10,257 nucleotides of DNA from an uncultured Collinsella sp. (GTDB taxonomy: Bacteria; Actinomycetota; Coriobacteriia; Coriobacteriales; Coriobacteriaceae), in NCBI GenBank assembly GCA_958445895.1, contig CAUCTV010000044.1:1-10257 (forward strand), read 5' to 3'. The position numbers were made by a program, and so were the translations under genes. Below, piece by piece: positions 1-6,035 of the stretch; position 1 is the first letter of the stretch, and the number at the start of each line of letters is the position of its first letter. The notes beneath the pieces were generated by a model that worked only from the letters and a program-made list of their open reading frames with translations, did no database searches and had not been told where the DNA came from.

Positions 1-1
1 G

Positions 2-307
2 CGATTGGCGAAAATACGTTGGTGAAAATGGTGAAAAATATATTGACGCTAACATCTGGAAGGTCGCGCCGCGCAGCTTCGGCACGTTGAGCTCGACCTC
101 TCCTGCCCCGGTGACGAGCTTTCTCGCGTAGTGGCCGCTGCGGTATGCCTCCCGGCCTGCCGTCCTCTCGTAGCGCCCGGCCCCTACGAGCTCGGACGCC
201 TCCTCGTCGAGCAGCGTGTTGAGCGTCTCCTCGACGGTCTTCCTCACCAGATTCTTTATGTCCTTGCGCAGCGACTCCTCGTCGACTGTTACGATGTTCG
301 CAGACAC
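2..307 (-). pseudogene. IS256-family (Mutator type) transposase, N-terminal fragment
   Basis: Reading begins at GTG (305-307), with a purine-rich GAAAGGGG upstream. It gives about 80 residues typical of the IS256/Transposase_mut N-terminus: an acidic stretch with DEEASELVGAGRYER, then REAYRSGHYARKLVT, then GEVELNVPKLRGATF. In the family this leads to the DDE catalytic core of a roughly 400-residue protein. Here similarity stops near base 62 and the frame continues only as unrelated AT-rich sequence to the window edge, so all catalytic residues are missing. It is a dead remnant. High GC and a GTG start fit an actinobacterial element. The GTG sits inside one arm of an inverted repeat (304-378). 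Confidence 0.85.
3..131 (+). pseudogene. possible 3' end of a plus-strand gene broken by IS256 remnant
   Basis: The first 60 or so bases are AT-richer than what follows and read on the plus strand as an ordinary hydrophilic peptide (DWRKYVGENGEKYIDANIWK) up to about base 62. The frame then enters the antisense of the IS256 transposase fragment and stops at TAG 129-131. The simplest reading is the C-terminal part of a gene starting left of the window, cut by the IS material that now supplies its stop. I do not recognise the family from 20 residues. The minus-strand frame across the same bases is also open, so chance cannot be excluded. Confidence 0.3.
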
Positions 308-425
308 GGCCCGTGCCCCTTTCGTCGTTGATTTGTTGTTTAGCCGCTAGAAATCATATGACGGGGCGCGGGCCGTGTTCCGCTATGCGGTTGTCAATTT
401 GCGAAAGAAATTATGCGTCACCTGC
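62..425 (-). mobile_element. IS256-family insertion sequence, 5' remnant
   Basis: This is the extent of the IS256-derived block. The left limit is where transposase similarity stops (about 62). The right limit is where IS21 istA copy A stops matching its family (about 420-430). The roughly 115 bases between the transposase start and that limit suit an IS256-type terminal region, which would place the element's upstream terminus inside istA copy A. The opposite terminus is absent, so the terminal repeat and target duplication cannot be verified. Both boundaries are inferred to within about 10 bases. Confidence 0.55.
304..378. repeat. 16-bp inverted repeat spanning the IS256 transposase start
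   Basis: ACACGGCCCGTGCCCC at 304-319 pairs with GGGGCGCGGGCCGTGT at 363-378, 15 of 16 positions complementary, around a 43-base loop. On the minus strand the downstream arm contains the GTG start of the transposase and sits against its ribosome-binding region. A transcript beginning upstream of 378 would fold over the start codon. Insertion sequences are known to limit readthrough expression in this way, so that role is a reasonable inference. It could instead be an internal repeat used in transposase binding. Confidence 0.55.
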
Positions 426-993
426 GCTCCCTCATGTCCAGCGTCGGCTCGAAGTAGGCCTTCTGGCTGAACGGGAGCACGCCGACGAACAGGTAGATCT
501 TCGAGACCTCCCCGGTGACCGGGTTCACCAGCCCCCTGCCGACCGTCGGGCCGGACCAGTCGACCTCGCAGGACACGCCGGCCTTGTGCTCGATGCGCTT
601 GGTCAGGTTGTTCGCCACGGTGTAGTCCCCGTAGCGCTCGCAGAACCTGGTGTAGCCCATGGCGACCATGTGCTCGCGCGAGCACTTCGACTTGTACTCG
701 TCGTGCAGCAGGCGCAGGTTGACGCCGACCTTCGCCATCTCGGCGTGCACGTAGGACCAGTCGGGCTCCTCGAAGACGCTCTCGCGCGCGTTGCGGTCGG
801 GGTAGAACAGCTCGTAGACCCGCTCGTCCCCCATACCCTTCACCTGGTCCCAGGTGATGCCGCGATCGTCCGCAATGTCGAACACCTCGCAGACGCTGCC
901 CATGGACATGTGCCTGGTCTTGGCGATCGACCTCCTCGACATGCCCTGGTCGCGGAGCTCCATTATGAGCTTCGCCCTTATCTTCCTTGCCAT
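418..993 (-). pseudogene. istA: IS21-family transposase IstA, N-terminal fragment (copy A)
   Basis: The start is taken as ATG 991-993, because GGAAGGAG lies 6 bases upstream; a start at 1023 would have no such site. The 191-residue product has an N-terminal helix-turn-helix (about 8-35: LRDQGMSRRSIAKTRHMS), the family's middle region with WSYVHAEMAKVG (79-90), and the first catalytic aspartate in EVDWSGPT (Asp145), followed by VSKIYLFVGVLPFS. Family members run to about 500 residues with two more acidic residues, followed by istB. Here similarity stops at TLDMRE and the frame ends three residues later, at the inferred IS256 boundary. It lacks most of the DDE core, and no istB follows. It matches copy B along its whole length but is clearly diverged. 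Confidence 0.9.
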
Positions 994-1023
994 GTGGTTT
1001 CTCCTTCCGTGGATCGGTTGCAT

Positions 1024-1266
1024 GGCAAGCCGATTCTACGGGCGGAGGAGGGGCGATACGGAAATGGCGGAACGGGCGATACGGAAGGAGCGAAACGTCT
1101 GGATGGGAAGCGATACGGAAAGCGCGAAACAGGTGCTACTCAGAGCGCGCAATACTCACCGCCCGCGGCGCGCTTCAGTACCGCTCGCATACGCGCCCGC
1201 GCCCCACCGGTCCGCCGCCTATACGATCGAGACGCCATACCGGTAGTCGAGAGAAAGGAATGGATC
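1024..1266 (+). mobile_element. left end of IS21 copy B between the two istA fragments
   Basis: This 243-base stretch separates the head-to-head istA fragments and carries no gene. Three copies of a GCGATACGGAA-centred repeat lie at 1051-1131, all oriented towards copy B. That is how IS21-family termini are arranged, so the region is the terminal and leader sequence of copy B. Copy A keeps only about 30-50 bases upstream of its start before this sequence begins, as expected if copy B inserted into, or recombined with, the end of copy A. AGAAAGGA at about 1251-1258 is the ribosome-binding site for copy B. The exact terminus is not visible. Confidence 0.55.
1051..1131 (+). repeat. three direct repeats of an IS21-type terminal binding motif
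   Basis: Units of about 24 bases lie at 1051-1074, 1074-1097 and 1108-1131. All share an exact GCGATACGGAA core and a GCG(A/G)AAC tail, so core and tail are separated by 2-3 variable bases. IS21-family elements carry multiple repeated sequences near their ends as transposase-binding sites, and the position upstream of istA copy B fits that. The spacing is 23 and then 34 bases, so it is not a regular tandem array. Confidence 0.65.
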
Positions 1267-2073
1267 ATGGCGAGAAGGATACCGGCGAGGGAGGTGCCCA
1301 GGCTGAGGTCGTCGAACCTATCGCTCAACGCGATCGCCGCCGCGCTGCACGCGTCGAAAGCCAGCGTCTCCGTCGTGCTCAGGGCCGCGGCCGAGCACGA
1401 CGTCGCCTGGGAGGAAGCGGAACGGATGAGCGCCGGGGAAGTGTACGCCCGCCTGTTCCCGGAGCGCGAGCAGCCGGGGCCGGTGTACCCGGACCCGGAT
1501 TGGGACGCGGTCCACGCCGAGCTCGCGAAGGTCGGCGTCACGCTCAGGCTCCTGCACGGCGAGTACCGCGAGGAGTGCGCCGCGCGGGGCGAGGCGGCCA
1601 CGTCCTACGACCGCTTCTGCAAGCGGTACAGGCAGTTCACGGTCAGCAGGAACGTCGTGAGCTGGGTCGGCCGCAAGGCGGGCAGGAACATGGAGGTCGA
1701 CTGGTCCGGTCCGACCATGTCCCTCGTCGACCCGGCGACCGGCGTCGTCTCGAAGGTCTACCTGTTCGTCGCCCGCCTGCCCTTCAGCAGGTACAGCTAC
1801 GTCGAGCCGGCCCTCGACATGAAGCAGGACACCTGGCTGCGCTGCCACGTCCACGCGTTCGAGTTCCTCGGAGGCGCCACCCCGTGCATCGCGCCCGACA
1901 ACCTCAAGACCGGCGTCACCGCCCACCCGAGGGAGGGCGAGGTCGTGCTCAACGCCGCGTACGAGGACCTCGCCGCCCACTACGGGTCGGCGGTCATGCC
2001 GGCGAGGGTCCGCAGGCCCCGCGACAAGGCGACCCGGCGTCGTCGACCTCCTCGGTCAGCCACTAGTCTATAA
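1267..2073 (+). pseudogene. istA: IS21-family transposase IstA, C-terminally truncated (copy B)
   Basis: The start is ATG 1267-1269, preceded by AGAAAGGA. The frame is open far upstream, but only from MARRIPAREV does it align with copy A. The 268-residue product has an N-terminal helix-turn-helix (about 15-40), WDAVHAELAKVG (79-90), first catalytic Asp145 in EVDWSGPT, and second catalytic Asp211 in IAPDNLKTGV. It ends in HYGSAVMPARVRRPRDKA, just before the catalytic glutamate that the family has next. A short arginine-rich, out-of-family tail to the TAA shows the break at about base 2030-2040. No istB follows. At roughly half length and with an incomplete DDE triad it should be inactive. GC is far above the polysaccharide genes beside it. 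Confidence 0.92.
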
Positions 2074-2104
2074 CCAGCAGCTCGCCGCGTGGCTGGCCAC
2101 CAAA
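2042..2104 (+). other. unassigned junction segment between istA copy B and the DUF2142 gene
   Basis: After istA similarity stops, about 60 bases remain before the stop codon of the opposite-strand DUF2142 gene. One plus-strand frame reads GQPLVYNQQLAAWLATK, which has protein-like composition, but I cannot assign it. It may be the tail of another mobile-element gene, the far terminus of the IS21, or chance. No transcription terminator is evident for either converging gene. Confidence 0.3.
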
Positions 2105-4159
2105 CTACCAGATTACTACGAAATAATACGAACATGCTGCGGAGAAAAAGACCATAATTGACGTAAGAAGCAGCATAGTTATTCTTGTCGTGCTTTCTTC
2201 CTTTATCAATTTGCCTGAATTACTGATCTGTATGCCCCCTGTAGAAAAAGAAGGGGCAAGCAAGGCAGCGTATAGCAACAGCGGAGTAAGGTATCGTGCT
2301 TGACAACCTGCAATGGTATCCGATCCAACTGATGTAAAGCTCACATATAAAGCCGTGCAAACAAGAGCAATCGATGATGCGACTATAGTAAGAACCCACA
2401 ACCTACCACACAGGCTCAATCCAAAAGTCTTCGTTTTTGGACTATCAATTAAAGATCCAACGACGAGAACCGTAAAGGGCAAGGCTGAGCTCCATTGCAA
2501 CACAACCGGAAGAGAGACGCCCATATAAGAGAATGAAAGCGAGTACATATCGGAATTAACAGGGGAAATATAGCCCAATATGAAGTTGATGAGCGTGTAT
2601 GCGTAATCCAACGGATGAGAGAGAATATACGCGATTTGACCTGACGCACTAACATCAGATCCCCCGCGGGCATCCCCTGCTTGCGCATCAGCGCTAAATA
2701 GCATTGGCAACACAAATGATAAAACCATTACGAGCCCGAAGGCGACTACGAAACCGATATAGCGTTTGTAAGCGGTGCGCGAGGAAAACTTGGCTCGGGG
2801 CATAAGAAGTAGCAGACCAATGACTGGAAAGTAAATTGCCTTTGGAGCAAGCCCTAGGAATAACGCAGTGACGATTTTTAGCAGGCTTTTGATTGTAAGT
2901 CGCTCGAGCGGACGGCTAATTTCTCTCACTACCAAAGCAGCTGCAAGCATGAGAAATGACGTCACAACAGGATCATACGAATAATTTGAAGCGAGAAAAA
3001 TACTCGTCGGAAGAAGACCAATGAGCATCATGGACAACTTTTTAGTAGGGATAATACGGATGGCGAAAGCAACAACTACTGCATATGAAATAAGGTTGCC
3101 CATCTTACCAAACATGAAGCTCACCAAAATTGGAACATGGAATACGCGAGCTACCCACAGACCGATTGCCGATGGAACATACCCGAATGTGGAGACCGTA
3201 GTGAGGCTGCTTTTCGATATGGGCGATGCAAAACTTGCCTGCTCCATATATTCGCCCGACTGTTCAGCAGAAGCACCCGCTTCAGCGACCTCATCCACCG
3301 ACTCGCGGAGCAATTCATGGTCTAAATTCACCGCAGCCCAGGGCTTGGTGACGAGCAGTTGATCCGCGTATGAATACTCCGAATGTCCTAGGTATGACAA
3401 ACCGAGAGCCCTGTCGTAATGAATCTCGTCATCCCAAGAAATCGCGGTTACCGGAGGTGCGATGAAAACTAAGAAAGATCCCAATAGTAGGCAAGAGCTG
3501 AGAAAAAAAAGCTCGACCCTTCCCTTCTTCCAGAAATAAAAGAACGCACCAACGCCGACAAGGAACAAGCAAATCAACAGATAAGTTAAACGACCCGCAA
3601 CTACACCGATTATCTTAGAGACAAAGTAACTAGGCACCAAGCAAATTATTGCGACAAAGAGGGTCATCAGCGTGACACCCGGAATAGAGTAGACAAACAG
3701 TTTGCCAATAGACCTTTGATACGAATGCCCTGAAGGCCCGATCTTGGGAACCGCGGCGTACGAATTGGAGACATGTACGATTATGCAGCCCGAAATAGCG
3801 ACGAAAAAGATTAGAATACGTCGCTTGCTCCAATCTGATAACTCTAACGGGGTAGACAACGGCGCTCCCCAAAGCGTAAACACCTCAAGAAGAATGGCAC
3901 CTATAGCGCTTAACCCAATGATACAAGCGAGCATCTTGGGAGAAGAAACGCCATATTTGGTCTGTTTCGGAGTCCTAAGAAAGAAATGATACGAATAAGC
4001 AATGAGTACAGCTCCGACAAACGCAGCCAGGGCATAGACAAAAGCCGCGGAAGGACGTAGCTTGATAAAGGCCAGCGACGCAGCAGATAAAACGCCGACG
4101 AGCAACGCGGCAATTACCCCAATATCCGCCTTACTCAGATCGGCCTTCCCAATAGTCAT
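2105..4159 (-). CDS. DUF2142 family polytopic membrane protein
   Basis: A 684-residue integral membrane protein of the DUF2142 family. These proteins sit in surface-polysaccharide clusters and resemble GT-C glycosyltransferases, so it may use a lipid-linked sugar outside the membrane; this is not proven for the family. There are about a dozen or more hydrophobic segments. After helices at roughly 13-60, 75-95, 113-132, 155-180, 190-210 and 217-236 comes the family signature WDDEIHYDRALGLSY (242-256). It is followed by an external loop (about 257-325), the NYSYDP motif (392-397), and near the C-terminus QARYLTPLL, matching the family's GRY-P motif. ATG 4157-4159 has GGAGG about 10 bases upstream. 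Transcribed away from the GT2/GT-C pair; its stop is 60 bases from the IS21 remnant. The C-terminus ends in a complete helix, so the gene looks intact. Confidence 0.85.
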   Translation of the reverse strand: MTIGKADLSKADIGVIAALLVGVLSAASLAFIKLRPSAAFVYALAAFVGAVLIAYSYHFFLRTPKQTKYGVSSPKMLACIIGLSAIGAILLEVFTLWGAPLSTPLELSDWSKRRILIFFVAISGCIIVHVSNSYAAVPKIGPSGHSYQRSIGKLFVYSIPGVTLMTLFVAIICLVPSYFVSKIIGVVAGRLTYLLICLFLVGVGAFFYFWKKGRVELFFLSSCLLLGSFLVFIAPPVTAISWDDEIHYDRALGLSYLGHSEYSYADQLLVTKPWAAVNLDHELLRESVDEVAEAGASAEQSGEYMEQASFASPISKSSLTTVSTFGYVPSAIGLWVARVFHVPILVSFMFGKMGNLISYAVVVAFAIRIIPTKKLSMMLIGLLPTSIFLASNYSYDPVVTSFLMLAAALVVREISRPLERLTIKSLLKIVTALFLGLAPKAIYFPVIGLLLLMPRAKFSSRTAYKRYIGFVVAFGLVMVLSFVLPMLFSADAQAGDARGGSDVSASGQIAYILSHPLDYAYTLINFILGYISPVNSDMYSLSFSYMGVSLPVVLQWSSALPFTVLVVGSLIDSPKTKTFGLSLCGRLWVLTIVASSIALVCTALYVSFTSVGSDTIAGCQARYLTPLLLYAALLAPSFSTGGIQISNSGKLIKEESTTRITMLLLTSIMVFFSAACSYYFVVIW

Positions 4160-4238
4160 CTTTCTTTATCCTCCAAACCTCAAGCGGGGCTAAGGGCAGT
4201 TTCAGAGTTTTCCCCTCACTTGCTATTCTGCACTGGTT

Positions 4239-4266
4239 AGTATCGATACAGCATGCCTGGGCTCAA
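4239..4266 (-). promoter_or_regulatory. weak candidate promoter for the DUF2142 gene
   Basis: On the minus strand TTGAGC (4261-4266) lies 16 bases before GATACT (4239-4244), each matching 4 of 6 consensus positions. The pair is about 80 bases upstream of the DUF2142 start. The -35 overlaps one arm of the hairpin at 4259-4300. Matches of this quality are common by chance. Confidence 0.22.
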
Positions 4267-4300
4267 TCGATTTCTCATCATCTGATGATACAGTGAGCCC
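4259..4300. other. nested hairpin upstream of the DUF2142 gene
   Basis: GGGCTCA (4259-4265) pairs with TGAGCCC (4294-4300), and inside it TCATCA (4275-4280) pairs with TGATGA (4283-4288) around a 2-base loop. Together they make a two-storey stem with internal bulges. On the minus strand no T-run follows; on the plus strand TCTTGGCTATTT follows. It is therefore at best an imperfect terminator. It also overlaps the end of a small minus-strand frame (4278-4535). It could be a terminator for that frame, an operator, or a leader structure. Confidence 0.45.
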
Positions 4301-4535
4301 TCTTGGCTATTTGCTCATTCTCAAGTTCTTGTTCCAAGATTAGCAACATCCCGCGCAATTTTGAACGGCGCCTTGCAAGGCATGCCCTAGACGCAATAAA
4401 TAAGATGAGAATTACACATGAAGCGGAAAACCAAATAATCAGAGAGGCAATGGTGCTATCCGCAGAAATCTCACCATTGCCTCCCTTGTACCATTCTGAG
4501 AAGGCCCAGCCGATAGTAGCTCCCGGAAAACCCAT
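4278..4535 (-). CDS. hypothetical small single-pass membrane protein
   Basis: An 85-residue frame with the layout of a real small membrane protein. It has an aromatic N-terminal part (WAFSEWYKGGNGE), one strong hydrophobic helix (about 29-48: IASLIIWFSASCVILILFIA), an arginine/lysine cluster right after it (ACLARRRSKLR, positive-inside), and an acidic, coiled-coil-like end (LEQELENEQIAK). This would place the C-terminus in the cytoplasm. Against it, there is no convincing ribosome-binding site before ATG 4533-4535, and the frame is open about 45 bases further upstream. It may be the end of a decayed larger membrane protein. I recognise no family. It points the same way as the DUF2142 gene, ending 118 bases before it. 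Confidence 0.3.
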   Translation of the reverse strand: MGFPGATIGWAFSEWYKGGNGEISADSTIASLIIWFSASCVILILFIASRACLARRRSKLRGMLLILEQELENEQIAKRAHCIIR

Positions 4536-4888
4536 GCCACTGACATAAGCGAAACGATCTCGCCGTCCCCATTTGCGGCATCAAGCAGTGCAAGCAGGAT
4601 TCTTACTTACTGCGCCAAACCAAGCTCCATCTTTTGAGGAGCCTCGGATGTGCAGCTTGAACAAAAAGAAATTCTAACCAAACGCCTCCCGGAAACTTTC
4701 TTATCGTTGTTACTCATTTTGAGCTCATACTCCGCACAGCCCAAAATCCCAGAATCGCCGTGACATCGTTTATGCGAAAGCATATCCGGGATTTTTATAT
4801 TTAATATCCCTAACACACTCCCCAACTCGCCTGCAGCGCTACGTATCTTCTTGATCGTCCAATCACTTCATAAGCGCAAGCTATTCAA

Positions 4889-4904
4889 CGCGAGAATTCT
4901 CGCG
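4889..4904. promoter_or_regulatory. perfect 16-bp palindrome, candidate operator
   Basis: CGCGAGAATTCTCGCG is an exact inverted repeat with no spacer, in noncoding DNA about 85 bases upstream of a TATAAT box and about 130 bases before the GT2 start. Dyads of this size are typical of homodimeric repressor or activator sites. No T-run follows and there is no loop, so it is not a terminator. I cannot name the regulator, and no regulator gene is in the window. Confidence 0.35.
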
Positions 4905-4987
4905 GCGTTTCAGTTTGGGGATTTTTACCATGGTTGATTCGTCAGGAGATGACGAGTCTAGCACCGGGGCTGCGCCGCGAGGTGGAG

Positions 4988-4993
4988 TATAAT
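4988..4993 (+). promoter_or_regulatory. candidate -10 box for the GT2-GT-C operon
   Basis: A perfect TATAAT lies 39 bases before the chosen GT2 start, which would put transcription start near base 5000 and give a leader of about 33 bases. No recognisable -35 is found 16-18 bases upstream, where the sequence is GC-rich, and there is no extended TG motif. If real, it may depend on an activator, for which the palindrome at 4889-4904 is one possible site. The frame upstream of 5033 would then be untranslated. Confidence 0.35.
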
Positions 4994-5032
4994 CACTTTT
5001 CGTTGAACGTTTTGTCCGTGAAAGGCAAGTGC

Positions 5033-6034
5033 ATGCAAAGCGATGATACTCAGACTCCGTCCCCGAAGCCGATTCTGTGGATGGTCATTCCTTGTTACAA
5101 TGAGGAAGCTGTCTTGCCGGAAACATCTGGGACGTTTTTGTCTGAGCTCAGCGGATTGATTTCGGCCGAAATCGTAAGTGATAAAAGTAGCATTCTGTTT
5201 GTAGACGATGGGTCGAGTGATAGCACATGGACCATCATTGAAAGACTCTCAAACGACGATGCTCATTTCAGGGGAATATCACTGTCAAGAAATCGAGGTC
5301 ATCAGAATGCCCTTCTTGCGGGGCTTATGGAAGCGCGTAAGTACTGTGACGTCTCCATTTCTTTGGATTGCGACGGGCAAGACGATATCTCGGCCGTATC
5401 TAAAATGATTGAAAAGTACCTGGACGGTAGTGACGTCGTATATGGCGTTAGAAACGACAGGTCTACCGATACGTTCTTTAAAAGGATGACTGCGGAGGCT
5501 TTCTACGGCATGATGAAAGAGATGGGGGTAGATACCGTCTTCAATCATGCAGATTATAGGCTCTTGAGCCTTGCCGCTCTGGATGGGTTGTCGGAATATG
5601 GAGAATCAAATCTGTTCTTGCGCGGAATGGTTCCGTTGATTGGGCTTCCCAGTTCAACCGTTGAGTACTCGCGCGCAGCTCGCGTTGCGGGTGACAGTCA
5701 CTATCCCCTACGAAAGATGATCGCTCTCGCTGTTGACGGGATAACGAGCCTTTCGATTAAGCCTATCCACCTAATTAGCGCGGCGGGCGCTGTAATTGGC
5801 CTCGTTGGCCTATTGGGGACCTTTTGGGCGATCCTCTCTTATTTCTCTGGGGCGACGGTTTCGGGCTGGACGAGTACCATCTGTGTCATCTTGTTTTTGG
5901 GTGGCACGCAACTCCTGAGCCTCGGTGTTATCGGCGAGTATGTGGGCAAGGCGTATCTTGAGACAAAGAGTCGCCCGCGCTATCTAATCGAAAAGAGAAC
6001 GTATGAAAGCAACCGACGAAACCTAAGGGGCTAA
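5033..6034 (+). CDS. GtrB/DPM1-like polyprenyl-phosphate glycosyltransferase (GT2)
   Basis: Predicted to move a sugar from a nucleotide donor to undecaprenyl phosphate at the inner face of the membrane. The 333-residue product has the GT-A fold motifs of the DPM1/GtrB group: VIPCYNEE (18-25), FVDDGSSD (56-63), NRGHQNALLAG (87-97), the metal-binding DCDGQDD (112-118), then NHADYRLLS and HYPLRKMIALAVDGITS (223-239). Two C-terminal helices follow (about 247-270 and 282-304), ending in GEYVGKAYLETKSRPRYL, a family hallmark. The frame is open from 4934, but ATG 5033-5035 is preferred: AAAGG lies 7 bases upstream, the length fits the family, and TATAAT falls inside the longer version. One base separates it from the GT-C gene, which it probably supplies. 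The transferred sugar cannot be told from sequence. Intact. Confidence 0.9.
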   Translation: MQSDDTQTPSPKPILWMVIPCYNEEAVLPETSGTFLSELSGLISAEIVSDKSSILFVDDGSSDSTWTIIERLSNDDAHFRGISLSRNRGHQNALLAGLMEARKYCDVSISLDCDGQDDISAVSKMIEKYLDGSDVVYGVRNDRSTDTFFKRMTAEAFYGMMKEMGVDTVFNHADYRLLSLAALDGLSEYGESNLFLRGMVPLIGLPSSTVEYSRAARVAGDSHYPLRKMIALAVDGITSLSIKPIHLISAAGAVIGLVGLLGTFWAILSYFSGATVSGWTSTICVILFLGGTQLLSLGVIGEYVGKAYLETKSRPRYLIEKRTYESNRRNLRG

Positions 6035-6035
6035 C

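Larger units (their letters stand above)
4536..5032. other. long intergenic/leader region upstream of the GT2-GT-C pair
   Basis: About 500 bases with no convincing gene. A minus-strand frame at 4607-4825 (72 codons, TTG start, several cysteines) has no good ribosome-binding site or family look, and shifts frame relative to the small membrane frame downstream. The region could be decayed coding DNA. Regulatory-looking elements gather at the right end: a perfect 16-bp palindrome (4889-4904) and a consensus TATAAT (4988-4993). Confidence 0.4.

Noticed and set aside
1051..1131. CRISPR-like repeats
   Set aside because: There are only three imperfect units with irregular, very short spacing; they fit IS21 terminal repeats better.
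313..1266. Long in-frame upstream extension of istA copy B
   Set aside because: It runs antisense through IS256 and istA copy A; family similarity and the ribosome-binding site place the start at 1267.
1318..1980. Long open minus-strand frame opposite istA copy B
   Set aside because: It is a GC-rich antisense shadow with valine/arginine/aspartate-rich composition and no family features.
987..2066. 359-codon plus-strand frame rich in arginine
   Set aside because: Frame-shifted shadow of istA copy B; composition is typical of out-of-frame GC-rich DNA.
3021..3362. Plus-strand frames opposite DUF2142
   Set aside because: They are shadows of the membrane protein gene; no ribosome-binding site or recognisable product.
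4607..4825. 72-codon minus-strand frame
   Set aside because: TTG start, no clear ribosome-binding site, no family appearance, and broken relative to downstream frames.
4934..5032. Longer N-terminus for the GtrB-like GT2
   Set aside because: The extra residues do not fit the family and contain the TATAAT box; AAAGG supports ATG 5033.
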